Both the position numbers and the translations under genes were made by a program. Below are positions 27,763 to 37,202 of a stretch of 64,000 nucleotides of DNA, piece after piece. Under the pieces are notes generated by a model that was not told where the DNA came from, did not search any database, and saw only the letters and a program-made list of their open reading frames with translations. The DNA is taken from contig NZ_JARVTG010000001.1 of assembly GCF_029846635.1 (NCBI RefSeq), positions 1,518,501 through 1,582,500 of the forward strand, read 5' to 3'. Each line of letters begins with the position of its first letter. Position 1 is the first letter of the stretch. The stretch comes from Pokkaliibacter sp. MBI-7 (GTDB taxonomy: Bacteria > Pseudomonadota > Gammaproteobacteria > Pseudomonadales > Balneatricaceae).

Positions 27763-27817
27763 CGCCCATTCCATTGCGCTCCGCTACTTCAGGCACCTTG
27801 TCAGGATCAGGATACCC

Positions 27818-30800
27818 ATGAGCACAGCCAACACCGTGCCCTCTTTGCGTCAGGCCATGCTCTGGCCGTTACTGCTGATGGTCGTCACCCTGCTCTGCAG
27901 CAGCCTGCTGCCGGGCCCGGCTCAGGCTGAACCCGACAACTACGATCCCGGCAAGCTGGCACAGCGCAAGCTTGATGCGCTGGATAGCAACGATACCAGT
28001 GCCGATACCAAGCAACTTCGCGACCTCTACACCCAGGCCATCCAGCTCAGTCAGGATCGTCAGGAATACGTCGATCAGGCCAACGGCTACGACCAGCTGC
28101 TGAAAAATTTTGCCCAGCAGACCCGCGAACTGCAGCGCCAGATCGACAACTTCAAGAGCACCCCGGCCCCCTACGAATACGACAAGAATCAGAGCCAGCT
28201 GGAGCAGGAGCTGTCGATTCGCAACGCTGATCTCTACAACCTGCAAAACAGCCTGACCACCGCACGCAACGCGGTCAGCGCCCTCACCAGTCGCAGTGTG
28301 ACCGCCCGTGAAGAGCTGAACCAGCGCAAGGCGGAAATTGATCAGGTCAATGAACAGATCACTCAGGCTAACCGCGCCGGTGCCGCCGATGTACTGAGTG
28401 AAGCGACCATGATCATGCTGTCGGCCAAACGTAATGCACTGACCGCCGAGCTGCGCATGCTGGAACTGGAGCTGCTGAGCGTACCCAACCGCGCCACGCT
28501 GGCGGAACAGAAGCGCCAGCTGCTGGAGCTGCAGACCAAGGACATGAGTACCCAGGTCGATACCCTGCAACAGCAGATCAGCCTGCTGCGTCGCCAGGAC
28601 ACCGAAAAGACCGTGGAGGCCAACCGCAAGCTGACGGATCAGGCCAGCGACAGCCCACCACTGATCAAGAAGCAGCTGGAGCTGAACCAGCAGCTGAGTG
28701 ATGAGCTCAGCACCATGACCACCAATATCGAGAATGCGCAAAAGCAGTCAGACCAGATTGATGGCCAGTCGCGTATGCTGACCCAGCGCTATCAGGATCT
28801 GAAAAAGCAGCTGGACCTGCTCAAGGTCAGCGTGGCCTTCGGCGAGACCCTGCGCAGCGAACTGCGCGACTTGCCTCCCGCCCTGCCCGCCAAGCAGCTG
28901 AGCGATCAGCTGGATCAGCTGCAGCTGAAGATTTATGACTACGACCAGCAGCTCAATCAGCTCGATAATCGCGACGTCCTGCTGGAACAGTATCAGGATG
29001 ATCCCGAGTTTCAGAATCTCAGCGAGGCTGATCGCAAGACCTTCACCGAGCTGCTGGACGTGCGCAAAGAAATTCTTACCAAACTGTCCTCCAGCGCCAG
29101 CAGCTATGTCAGCGTGCTGGCGCAGGTGGACCTGTCCAACAACCAGCTGCAGCAACAGCTGCAGCAGTTCCGCAGCCTGATCGACGAGCACCTGCTGTGG
29201 GTCCCCTCGGCCCGCCCGGTCAACTTCAGCTGGATGATGGACTGTCTGGTAGCCGTCAGCGCTCTGCTGATGCCCCATTACTGGAAAGCCGTACTGAGTT
29301 CGATCAACCCTGATGCCCTCAGCACCACCGCAGCGCTGTTCATGATTCTGCTGATGCTGTCGCTGCGACGGGTGGCGGCCAACCGCTGTGACGAAGTGGC
29401 GGCAGAGATTCAGGGCAAGCTGGGCAAGGTGACGCAGGACGGTTTCCTGCTGACCCTGCGCCTGATCGTGGTGTGTATGTTCTACACCCTGCCGTGGAGT
29501 GTGATTCAGCTGACACTGGCCTGGTATCTGCACCAGATCAGCGACAGTAATCTGTCCTACGCGTTGCAGCAGGCGCTGGTCGTTATGGCGATGCTGACCG
29601 GCCTGCATCTGCTGATGCGCAAGTTCAACCGCCCCAATAACCTGTTCATTGCCCACTTTAACTGGCCCGAGGTGCAGGTCACGCTGATTCGCCGGGTATC
29701 ACGCCGGTTATTTCCGGTGGCCCTGCCGTCCATCTTCATCATTGCCCTGACAGAGAACAATCTGGGTGATGATCTGCGTAACACCCTGGGCAGGATGGCC
29801 TTCATCATCCTCACCATCGGTCTGGCACTTTACTACTGGCGTGTGTTCAAGGATCGCAAGGTATGGGTTGGGCAGAACCCCACGGCCTCCCAGCGACGTC
29901 TGTTTCTCGCCGTGCACTGGTTCTTCCCCCTCAGCCAGCTGGTGATGCTGGGCCTGACGCTGCAGGGCTACTACTTCAGCGCCATGCTGATGAACATCAA
30001 ACTGCACCTGACCTGCTTTGCCGGGTTTGTCTGTATCTGCATCCACAGTCTGGCGATCCGCTGGCTGCTGATTGAAGAACGCCGCCTGGCGTTCAGCCGC
30101 GCCAAGTCCAAGCGTGCAGAACTGCTGGCACAGCGTGCCAAGGAGAAGGAAGCCAATCCCAACAGCCAGGTTTCCAGCACCGAGATGTCCATCGACCCGC
30201 CGGAAGAAAACCTGATCGATCTGCAGACTGTCAGTGAGCAGTCACGCAAAGTGCTGAACCTGCTGATTATGTTCGGTCTGGTGGTCGTGCTGTGGGGCAT
30301 CTGGTCCGATTTGTTCACCTCCCTCTCCTTCCTTGATCAGATCAAGCTGTGGGACAGCTCCGTCACTGTCAACGGCAGTACCGAGCTGGCACCGATCTCA
30401 CTCAAGGCGGCACTGCTGTCACTGGCGGTATTCCTGCTGACTTTCGTTGGCGTGCGTAACCTGCCGGGGGTACTGGAACTGCTGATTCTGCAGCGTATCG
30501 AGCTGTCTCCCGGCACCGGTTATGCCATCACTACCCTGACCAAATACATTCTGGTGCTGGTCGGTATTCTCGTGGGCTTTTCCATCCTCGGCTTTGACTG
30601 GTCGAAGCTGCAGTGGCTGGTAGCAGCACTCGGTGTGGGACTGGGTTTTGGTCTGCAGGAAATCTTCGCCAACTTTATCTCTGGTCTGATCCTGCTGTTT
30701 GAAAAGCCCATCCGCATCGGTGACACCGTCACTATCAACGGCCTGTCGGGGACGGTGACCAAAATTCAGATTCGTGCCACTACCATCGTCGACTGGGACA

Positions 30801-31207
30801 GGAAAGAAATCATCGTCCCCAATAAAACCTTCATCACCCAGCAGCTGGTGAACTGGTCACTGAGTGACGCCATCACCCGCATCGTGGTCAATATCGGTGT
30901 GGCCTACGGTACGGATACGGCCCGTGCCGAGTATCTGATCCTGCAGGCGGCCAATGAATGCGATCTGGTGCTGGAGAATCCGCTGCCGGAGGTGTTCTTC
31001 ACCAAATTCAATAACTCCACTCTCGACTTCGAGCTGCGCTACTACGTCAACGAACTGGGACACCGGCTGCCTTCGCAGCACCAGATTCTCAACCGTATCA
31101 ATAATCTGTTCCGCACCAACAATATCGAGATTGCCTTCCCGCAACTGGATATCCATATCAAGCGCGACTGGCCGACCCGTATCGACAAGAACGCCATCGG
31201 CAAGTAG
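27818..31207 (+). CDS. mscK: Large mechanosensitive channel, MscK/MscM type
   Basis: 1129 residues. Signal peptide (1-36, ending AQA), a long periplasmic coiled-coil domain rich in Gln and Leu (45-440), a set of membrane helices (about 465-930), then the MscS pore and beta domain: LGVGLGFGLQEIFANFISG, PIRIGDTVTI, and DWDRKEIIVPNK. Such channels open under membrane tension on hypo-osmotic shock and release solutes. It follows the dctB-like gene closely and may share its transcript. The terminator behind it is split by an IS element. MscK and MscM (YjeP) cannot be told apart with certainty. Confidence 0.88.
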   Translation: MSTANTVPSLRQAMLWPLLLMVVTLLCSSLLPGPAQAEPDNYDPGKLAQRKLDALDSNDTSADTKQLRDLYTQAIQLSQDRQEYVDQANGYDQLLKNFAQQTRELQRQIDNFKSTPAPYEYDKNQSQLEQELSIRNADLYNLQNSLTTARNAVSALTSRSVTAREELNQRKAEIDQVNEQITQANRAGAADVLSEATMIMLSAKRNALTAELRMLELELLSVPNRATLAEQKRQLLELQTKDMSTQVDTLQQQISLLRRQDTEKTVEANRKLTDQASDSPPLIKKQLELNQQLSDELSTMTTNIENAQKQSDQIDGQSRMLTQRYQDLKKQLDLLKVSVAFGETLRSELRDLPPALPAKQLSDQLDQLQLKIYDYDQQLNQLDNRDVLLEQYQDDPEFQNLSEADRKTFTELLDVRKEILTKLSSSASSYVSVLAQVDLSNNQLQQQLQQFRSLIDEHLLWVPSARPVNFSWMMDCLVAVSALLMPHYWKAVLSSINPDALSTTAALFMILLMLSLRRVAANRCDEVAAEIQGKLGKVTQDGFLLTLRLIVVCMFYTLPWSVIQLTLAWYLHQISDSNLSYALQQALVVMAMLTGLHLLMRKFNRPNNLFIAHFNWPEVQVTLIRRVSRRLFPVALPSIFIIALTENNLGDDLRNTLGRMAFIILTIGLALYYWRVFKDRKVWVGQNPTASQRRLFLAVHWFFPLSQLVMLGLTLQGYYFSAMLMNIKLHLTCFAGFVCICIHSLAIRWLLIEERRLAFSRAKSKRAELLAQRAKEKEANPNSQVSSTEMSIDPPEENLIDLQTVSEQSRKVLNLLIMFGLVVVLWGIWSDLFTSLSFLDQIKLWDSSVTVNGSTELAPISLKAALLSLAVFLLTFVGVRNLPGVLELLILQRIELSPGTGYAITTLTKYILVLVGILVGFSILGFDWSKLQWLVAALGVGLGFGLQEIFANFISGLILLFEKPIRIGDTVTINGLSGTVTKIQIRATTIVDWDRKEIIVPNKTFITQQLVNWSLSDAITRIVVNIGVAYGTDTARAEYLILQAANECDLVLENPLPEVFFTKFNNSTLDFELRYYVNELGHRLPSQHQILNRINNLFRTNNIEIAFPQLDIHIKRDWPTRIDKNAIGK

Positions 31208-31224
31208 CGGTAAACAAAACAGGC

Positions 31225-31234
31225 ACCCGCGGGT
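31225..31234. repeat. Left 10-bp target duplication of the IS4-family element
   Basis: ACCCGCGGGT, itself a palindrome; the second copy is at 32661-32670. It was the tip of a terminator hairpin before the insertion. Confidence 0.85.
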
Positions 31235-31284
31235 TAATGCCAGTCAGTTAAGCCCAACAGCTTGACCTTTTGCGCCCTGAAACG

Positions 31285-31317
31285 AAAATCCGATGCTTGT
31301 TTTGAGCATCGGATTTT
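31285..31317 (+). terminator. Terminator-like hairpin at the left end of the IS, upstream of the transposase
   Basis: Perfect 12-bp stem (31285-31296 with 31306-31317), 9-nt loop, and a run of T on the right arm. It ends two bases before the ATG at 31320. It could stop read-through from outside and also mask translation initiation. Confidence 0.7.
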
Positions 31318-31319
31318 TT

Positions 31320-32651
31320 ATGCGACTGTCCCGCGCCTTGGCACTGACTCACGAAGCCGCTTCTACTACTCACGCCCTTGATGAACTGGGGGCGCTGCTT
31401 GATCCAGACCTGGTCAGCACCGCACTGGAAACGGCGGGAGTGGCGACCATACGTAAGCGACGCCTCCCTCTTGAGTCCATGATCTGGTGCGTGATCGCCA
31501 TGGCGTTGTTTCGCCGGATGTCGGCCTGGGATGCTGCGAGTCGTATGGACATCATGCTGCCTGGGCAGAGGCCACTGGTGGCACCCAGTGCCATCGTGCA
31601 AGGTCGGCAGCGCCTGGGCAGTGCGGCGGTGCGAGAAGTCTTTTCCCTGACGCAACAACGCTGGCATGCCAGCGCCAATCACCCCACCTGGGCGGGTTTG
31701 CGCCTGCTCAGTGTCGATGGCGTGGTCTGGCGCACAGCGGATACGGACGACAACCGCAAGCACTATGGCAGCGCCAGTAATCAGCATGGCGATACCGGCT
31801 ATCCCCAAGTGCGCATGGTCTGCCAGATGGAACTGACCAGTCACATGCTGGTGAGCAGTGCTTTTGCCGGTTATCACAGCAACGAGATGAAGCTGGCCGA
31901 ACAACTGATCGACAGCACACCCGATCACTCGCTGACCTTGTTCGACCGTGGCTTCTATTCGCTGGGGCTTCTTCATCGCTGGCAACAAACAGGCACTCAG
32001 CGCCATTGGCTACTGCCGCTGCGCAAGGATGCTCAATATGAGGTGCTATACAAGCTGGGGCGCCAGGATGCCATCGTCTCGCTGAAGACCTCGCCGCAGG
32101 CGCGTAAGCAATGGCCCGAGCTGCCCGACACGCTACAGGCCAGGTTATTAAGCAAGACCATCAAGGGCAAAGTCCGGCAAGTACTGACTTCGATGATCGA
32201 TCCTCTGCGCTTTCCGCCAGATGACATCGTGGATCTGTACAGCCAGCGTTGGGAAATCGAATTGGGCTATCGAGAAATGAAGCAAGGCATGCTCGCGGGT
32301 CACTACACACTGCGCAGTAAAACGCCGGAGATGATTGAACAAGAGCTGTGGGGCGTACTGCTGGGGTACAATCTGCTGCGTTATCAAATGCTGGAAATGA
32401 GTCGCCACTGCCCTGGCATCTCCCCCTGCGAAATGAGTTTCACCGCCTGCACCTGGGCGATCCTGGGCTTCTTGAACGGGGTCTCTTTGAATCATCCAGG
32501 CAACATCCCTCGCTACCTGGCTGAACTACAGGCTTCGGCCATGCACTACGTCCTGCCTCATCGACGTGAGGAGCGCAGTTACCCGCGGGTGGTCAAGCCC
32601 AAGCCGTCCAAGTATCCGACCAGAAATAAAAATGCCAGTCAGCTTAACTGA
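31320..32651 (+). CDS. IS4-family DDE transposase
   Basis: 443 residues. N-terminal IS4-type region, then the DDE catalytic core: first Asp in LLSVDGVVW, second Asp in LTLFDRGFYS, and Glu in the IS4 signature YSQRWEIELGYREMK, which matches Y-(2)-R-(3)-E-(6)-K exactly. It catalyses cut-and-paste transposition. An ATG at 31293 is possible but lies inside the hairpin stem. No ribosome binding site is obvious at either, in line with low transposase expression. No frameshift or stop is seen. Confidence 0.93.
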   Translation: MRLSRALALTHEAASTTHALDELGALLDPDLVSTALETAGVATIRKRRLPLESMIWCVIAMALFRRMSAWDAASRMDIMLPGQRPLVAPSAIVQGRQRLGSAAVREVFSLTQQRWHASANHPTWAGLRLLSVDGVVWRTADTDDNRKHYGSASNQHGDTGYPQVRMVCQMELTSHMLVSSAFAGYHSNEMKLAEQLIDSTPDHSLTLFDRGFYSLGLLHRWQQTGTQRHWLLPLRKDAQYEVLYKLGRQDAIVSLKTSPQARKQWPELPDTLQARLLSKTIKGKVRQVLTSMIDPLRFPPDDIVDLYSQRWEIELGYREMKQGMLAGHYTLRSKTPEMIEQELWGVLLGYNLLRYQMLEMSRHCPGISPCEMSFTACTWAILGFLNGVSLNHPGNIPRYLAELQASAMHYVLPHRREERSYPRVVKPKPSKYPTRNKNASQLN

Positions 32652-32660
32652 CTGGCATTA

Positions 32661-32670
32661 ACCCGCGGGT
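32661..32670. repeat. Right 10-bp target duplication of the IS4-family element
   Basis: Second copy of ACCCGCGGGT. It is followed by GCCTGTTTTT, the right arm and T-tract of the disrupted terminator; the matching left arm, AAAACAGGC, is at 31216-31224. Confidence 0.85.
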
Positions 32671-32704
32671 GCCTGTTTTTGTGTCTGCTGATCCAGTCCG
32701 TCGC

Positions 32705-33574
32705 TCAGCTGGCGGCTTGCAGCGCCCTGTTACGGAAATACCGCTCGGCAACATAGAGCGCGACAAACATGACTCCACTGCCGATAAGCAGGCGCGGCAT
32801 ATCCGCCTCGCGGTTCCAGATCAGCAGGTTGACCACCAGTCCGGCCGGGATCAGGGCATTATTCATGACCGCCAGTGTTCCGGCATTGACCAGCGTAGCC
32901 CCCTTGTTCCACAGGAAGTAGCCCGCACCAGAGGCCACCGCGCCCAGCCACAGCAACACGCCCCATTGCGTGCTGGTGGTGGGGTATTTCTCACCTCCCC
33001 AGATCAGGAAGGAAATGACGCCGACCACCAGTGCGCCCATGTAGAACAGCCCGAACACTGTATGTTGCGGCAGATCGGCACGCTCCCGCTCCATGATCAC
33101 CTTGTAACCCACCTGTCCCATGGCAAAGCAGAGGTTGGCCCCCTGCACCACCAGAAAACCGAGCAGATAGTCTTCTGACAGATTGTCGTAGCGAATGATC
33201 GCCGCCCCGACGACGGCACCGACGGCCGCCAGCAGAAAGCCGGGAGAAAAGCGCTTGTTGAGCAGGTCATAGATCAGCGTCACGTACACCGGGGTGAAGA
33301 TGGTAAAGATCAGCACTTCCGGTACGCTCAGCAGCAGGAAGGACTTGTAGTAGAACACATACATGATCCCCAGCTGCAGCGCGCCCACCGTCATCAGCCT
33401 GGCCGCCAGCGCCGGGCGCACATTGCGCCACTTGAGAAAGGGCAGAAAGACCAGCGTGGCCAGCACGATACGGGTCAGCACGGCAAAGTAGGCATCCACC
33501 TGTCCGGCCAGATAGACGCCGATCAGACTGAAGGAAAACGCCCACAGCAGGGTTACACCGACCAGATAGGTCAT
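32705..33574 (-). CDS. EamA/DMT-family transporter
   Basis: 289 residues with about ten hydrophobic helices in two EamA repeats. Such inner-membrane transporters move metabolites, amino acids or nucleotides, often outwards. The substrate cannot be inferred. ATG 33574 has GGAG six bases upstream, which rules out the longer reading to 33610. It is convergent with mscK, and the IS lies between them, so its original transcription terminator is disrupted as well. Confidence 0.87.
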   Translation of the reverse strand: MTYLVGVTLLWAFSFSLIGVYLAGQVDAYFAVLTRIVLATLVFLPFLKWRNVRPALAARLMTVGALQLGIMYVFYYKSFLLLSVPEVLIFTIFTPVYVTLIYDLLNKRFSPGFLLAAVGAVVGAAIIRYDNLSEDYLLGFLVVQGANLCFAMGQVGYKVIMERERADLPQHTVFGLFYMGALVVGVISFLIWGGEKYPTTSTQWGVLLWLGAVASGAGYFLWNKGATLVNAGTLAVMNNALIPAGLVVNLLIWNREADMPRLLIGSGVMFVALYVAERYFRNRALQAAS

Positions 33575-33730
33575 GGTTTGCTCCGTTAACAGGAAAGAAA
33601 AGAAGGACACGCCATACAGCGAGAACCGCCATTATAGCGACAGAAACATTCTGATAAGAACCCATCGCGGTATGGAAGACGAACAGTGGCAAACCTTTCC
33701 AGAGGCTCTGGTTAACTACTTTCTCTAAAA

Positions 33731-33756
33731 AGAAAAAACCCCGCCTGGGCGGGGTC
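33731..33756 (-). terminator. Rho-independent terminator of the dctPQM operon
   Basis: On the minus strand a stem CCCCGC/GCGGGG with a 4-nt loop is followed by TTTTTTCTTTTT. It lies about 100 bp after the dctM stop. Confidence 0.85.
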
Positions 33757-33852
33757 GAGCCTGTGCTCAAATTGCTAACCAAACCGGCTTTCAAAAAAGC
33801 ATCGTCAGGGTTCGAGTCTGACCTGTCAGCAATGGGTGTTTCAACAAACCTG

Positions 33853-35136
33853 TTATGGCATACCCAGCAAGTTAGGCAGCGACAAGGAGATCGCAGGTAC
33901 GTAAGTCACCAGCATCAGGAAGCCCAGCAGAATCATCAGCCACGGCAAGGCCGCGCGGATAGTGGCACTCAGTGGCATACCTGTTACCGCCGAGGTCACG
34001 AACAGGTTCAGACCCACAGGCGGAGTAATCAGGCCAATTTCCATGTTGACGACCATGATGATCCCCAGATGAATTGGGTCGATACCCAGTTTCATGGCGA
34101 TTGGGAACAGGATCGGCGCCAGAATCAGGATGATGGCTGAAGGCTCCATGAAGTTACCGGCAATCAGCAGCACGATGTTGACGATCAGCAGGAACATCCA
34201 GGGTGACAGGCCCAGTCCGGTAACCCACTCGGCAATATGCTGAGGAATCTGCTCGGTAGTCAGTACGTGCGCAAACAGCATGGCGTTGGCAATAATGAAC
34301 ATCAGCATGATGGTCAGCTTGCCGGCTTCCAGCAGCACATGAGGCGTCTCTTTCACTGTCATGTCCTTGTAGACAAACAGTGCAATGAAGCCTGCATAGA
34401 CTGCCGCCACAGCGGCCGCTTCAGTCGGGGTAAACATCCCGGAATAGATACCACCGAGAATGATGACCATCAGCAGCAGGCCCCAGAAGGCTTTACGTGC
34501 GCTGCCTATCCATTCGCCAAACGTGGCGCGAGGCATGGCAGGCAGGTTTTTCTTCACCGCCACAATATAGATCGCCACCATCAGGATCAGACCCAGCAGC
34601 AAGCCCGGCACCACGCCCGCCATGAACAGCTTACCAACGGAGCTTTCTGTGGCGGCGGCATAGACCACCATGACGATGGAAGGCGGGATCAGAATCCCCA
34701 GTGTGCCTGCATTACAGACGATACCGGCACCGAACTCCTGCGGATAACCCGAGCGCACCATTCCGGCAATAGCGATGGAGCCCACCGCCGCCACCGTGGC
34801 AGGCGATGAACCTGACAGTGCAGCAAACAGCATGCAGGCCAGTACCGCTGCGATCGCCAGACCGCCACGGATGTGACCTACGCAGGCATTGGCAAAATCA
34901 ATCAGACGGCGGGCCACGCCGCCGGTGGTCATAAAGGCACCTGCCAGCAGGAAGAACGGAATCGCCAGCAGGGTGTAGTGTTCAGAGGTTTCAAACAGCT
35001 TGATAGCCAGACCGCTGACCGAGTCCTGACTGAACAGCAGAATGGTCAGGGCACCGGAAAGCCCCAGAGAAATAGCGATAGGTACGCCAATCAGCATCAA
35101 GCCAAACAGCACGAAAAACAGGAATAGGATAGTCAC
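33853..35136 (-). CDS. dctM: TRAP transporter large permease DctM
   Basis: 427 residues, about twelve hydrophobic helices, with DctM features such as FLLAGAFMTTGGVARRLIDFA and MVVNMEIGLITPPVGLNLFV. DctM is the ion-coupled translocation subunit of the tripartite TRAP system. It starts at a GTG that overlaps the dctQ stop as GTGA, a 4-bp overlap, so it is translated together with dctQ. Third gene of dctP-dctQ-dctM. Confidence 0.95.
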   Translation of the reverse strand: MTILFLFFVLFGLMLIGVPIAISLGLSGALTILLFSQDSVSGLAIKLFETSEHYTLLAIPFFLLAGAFMTTGGVARRLIDFANACVGHIRGGLAIAAVLACMLFAALSGSSPATVAAVGSIAIAGMVRSGYPQEFGAGIVCNAGTLGILIPPSIVMVVYAAATESSVGKLFMAGVVPGLLLGLILMVAIYIVAVKKNLPAMPRATFGEWIGSARKAFWGLLLMVIILGGIYSGMFTPTEAAAVAAVYAGFIALFVYKDMTVKETPHVLLEAGKLTIMLMFIIANAMLFAHVLTTEQIPQHIAEWVTGLGLSPWMFLLIVNIVLLIAGNFMEPSAIILILAPILFPIAMKLGIDPIHLGIIMVVNMEIGLITPPVGLNLFVTSAVTGMPLSATIRAALPWLMILLGFLMLVTYVPAISLSLPNLLGMP

Positions 35137-35777
35137 GATTTATGCTCCTGCTCTTCTGCCAGTTTCAGCGCATCGCCTGCTTCATCAGCCAGACCGAGGC
35201 CCGACTGCTGGCCGGTCAGAATGCGGTACAGCACTTCAATGAAACGGATCGCCACCAGGGCAAAACCGACAGGCACAATCATGCCAATATGCCATTGCTC
35301 GACACCAAAGCGCCCCAGGTCTTCTGCCTCGGTCGGATGCAGGAACAGGGTATGAATCCACTCGAAGCTGGATACCGTCATCAAGCCGGCATAGCCGACA
35401 CAGGCCAGCGTAGCGATGATGCCGATCAGACGCTGCACAGGCTTACTGGCCAGTTTGACCAGCGCGTCTACTCCGATGTGGCCAGCGGTGCGCACACCGT
35501 AGGAGATACCAATAAAGATCAGCCAGCCAAACATGGCTTTGACCAGGGCGTTGCTCCAGGTCATTTCCTGTGCAGGGGTAATAAAGAAGTCACCCACCGC
35601 ATAAAAGAAATCACTGACAGAGACGGATGATTCAGCGAAGGTGTCACCAAAATAGTAGAAAACCGGATAGAGGTTATTGAGGACCACGTAGACAAAGGTC
35701 ACCAACGTCATTGCCGCCAGCAGGAAGGCGATCAGCCACTCCTCCAGTCGAGCCCAGACGTGTTTGATTGCGCTCAT
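35133..35777 (-). CDS. dctQ: TRAP transporter small permease DctQ
   Basis: 214 residues with four main hydrophobic helices. It is somewhat longer than many DctQ proteins because of a loop after the first helix. The family motif region GISYGVRTAGHIGVDAL is present. DctQ binds DctM and is needed for its function. ATG 35777 has GGAG upstream; an upstream TTG would overlap it. It overlaps dctM by 4 bp. Confidence 0.92.
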   Translation of the reverse strand: MSAIKHVWARLEEWLIAFLLAAMTLVTFVYVVLNNLYPVFYYFGDTFAESSVSVSDFFYAVGDFFITPAQEMTWSNALVKAMFGWLIFIGISYGVRTAGHIGVDALVKLASKPVQRLIGIIATLACVGYAGLMTVSSFEWIHTLFLHPTEAEDLGRFGVEQWHIGMIVPVGFALVAIRFIEVLYRILTGQQSGLGLADEAGDALKLAEEQEHKS

Positions 35778-35841
35778 TGGCGGCTCCGATATCAAAACAG
35801 CTAATCACGAAGAGGTGCCCTCACCGCCCGCACGGACGATG

Positions 35842-35882
35842 AGGGTTGCCAGGATGGCATCCGTGAAAGGATGCGCGACCCT
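35842..35882 (-). other. Intercistronic stem-loop behind dctP
   Basis: An outer stem 35842-35849 with 35875-35882 (one G-U) and an inner stem 35858-35862 with 35869-35873 sit directly at the dctP stop. Without a T-tract it more likely stabilises dctP mRNA than terminates, giving more binding protein than permease. Confidence 0.6.
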
Positions 35883-36883
35883 TATTGAGCTTTGTTGGCG
35901 GCCTGCGCGGCTTCGATCAGATCAGCACCGATGTCACCTTCAAACTTGCTCCATACCGGCTTCATGGCTTCTACCCACTTGGCACGTTCTTCTGGAGTCA
36001 GTTCGATCACTTCGGAGGTACCAGCAGCAACCACCTTAGCCTTGGCCTTGTCATTCAGATCGGCAGCCTGCTTGTTCACTTCGACAGTGACTTCGTTGAC
36101 GATCTTGCCCAGTTCGGTACGGATGTCATCAGGCAGACCGTTCCAGAACTTGGTGTTGGTGATCAGCATATAGTCCAGCACACCGTGGTTGGATTCGGTG
36201 ATGTACTTCTGCACTTCGTAGAATTTCTGTGATTCGATGTTGGACCAGGGGTTTTCTGCACCGTTGACGACGCCGGTCTGCAGACCCTGATACACCTCAG
36301 AGAAGCTCATCTTACGGGCATTGGCTTTCAGTGCCTTGAACTGCTCTTCCAGTACTTCGGACGCCTGCACACGGAACTTCAGACCGCGGGCATCCTTGGG
36401 CTCATGCAGTGCCTTGTTGGCAGACAGCTGCTTCATACCGTTGTGCCAGTAACCCAGACCGGTGATGCCGTTGTTTTCCATGGACTTCAGCAGGGCCTGA
36501 CCAGCAGGTCCGTTCTGGAAGCGGTCAACCGCGTTGATGTCGTCGAACAGGAAGGGCAGATCGAAAATCTGCAGCTTTTTGGTGTATTGGCCGAATTTCG
36601 CCAGTGACGGAGCGATCATCTGTACGTCACCCAGCAGCAGTGCTTCCATTTCCTTACCATCACCGAACAGTGAAGAGTTGGGATACACCTGCACCTGAAC
36701 ACGGCCGTTCAGCACTTTGTCTTCTTCAACCAGCTTCTTGAACAGCAGCGCGCCCTGACCTTTGGGGGTGCTGTCGGCAACCACGTGGGAGAACTTGATC
36801 AGGATGGGGTCAGCAGCCTGAGCCCAACCAGCGATACCCAGGGATACGGCACATACCAGCGCTTTGGCAGTCAACTTGAACAT
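35882..36883 (-). CDS. dctP: TRAP transporter solute-binding protein DctP
   Basis: 333 residues. Signal peptide of 23 residues ending WAQA, then a DctP fold: IKFSHVVADSTPKGQGAL, NSSLFGDGKEMEAL, and the conserved Arg in LKFRVQASEVLEEQFKAL that binds the substrate carboxylate. The closeness to C4-dicarboxylate binding proteins suggests succinate, fumarate or malate. It is the first gene of dctPQM. A sigma-54 promoter and two dyads lie upstream, which fits DctBD-type control. Confidence 0.93.
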   Translation of the reverse strand: MFKLTAKALVCAVSLGIAGWAQAADPILIKFSHVVADSTPKGQGALLFKKLVEEDKVLNGRVQVQVYPNSSLFGDGKEMEALLLGDVQMIAPSLAKFGQYTKKLQIFDLPFLFDDINAVDRFQNGPAGQALLKSMENNGITGLGYWHNGMKQLSANKALHEPKDARGLKFRVQASEVLEEQFKALKANARKMSFSEVYQGLQTGVVNGAENPWSNIESQKFYEVQKYITESNHGVLDYMLITNTKFWNGLPDDIRTELGKIVNEVTVEVNKQAADLNDKAKAKVVAAGTSEVIELTPEERAKWVEAMKPVWSKFEGDIGADLIEAAQAANKAQ

Positions 36884-37115
36884 GAGTTTTCCTCGTTATT
36901 GTACTTGTTGGTACTTACGTTATGGGTCAGCACTTCACTCTGAACCACCGCCACGTCAGCTGCCTTGGAAGTCAAAGCTGGCTGCGAGCTGCGGATTCCG
37001 CAGGAGGTATGAAAAAGTCTAGGCGCACTTCCATCAAAGGCAAATGACACTCCCGGTATACCTGCTGTCAGCCCTGGCGGGCGGCAGGCCTTTTTCCCTC
37101 TTACACCTGCCTACA

Positions 37116-37131
37116 AGCAACCGTTATGCCA
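37116..37131 (-). promoter_or_regulatory. Sigma-54 promoter upstream of dctP
   Basis: On the minus strand TGGCAT-AACGG-TTGCT, matching TGGCAC-N5-TTGCW at all but one base, with exact GG-N10-GC spacing. Predicted start about 37106, leaving a leader of roughly 220 nt to dctP. Confidence 0.75.
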
Positions 37132-37202
37132 AAGCGAATAAAGCCTTATGAGGCGCGGGTTTCAGAGGGATAACCGCCAAAAGCAGGTGAGGACAGGAAA
37201 CA

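Larger units (their letters stand above)
31235..32660 (+). mobile_element. IS4-family insertion sequence, 1426 bp, intact
   Basis: Bounded by perfect 19-bp inverted repeats TAATGCCAGTCAGTTAAGC (31235-31253 and 32642-32660) and flanked by a 10-bp direct duplication, as usual for IS4-family elements. One transposase gene fills it, and its stop codon lies inside the right inverted repeat. Removing the IS and one duplication rebuilds a terminator hairpin between mscK and the EamA gene. Confidence 0.92.

Noticed and set aside
33803..33828. tRNA T-arm-like sequence containing GGGTTCGAGTC
   Set aside because: No acceptor, D or anticodon stems fit around it, and the flanking 5-bp T stem does not pair correctly.
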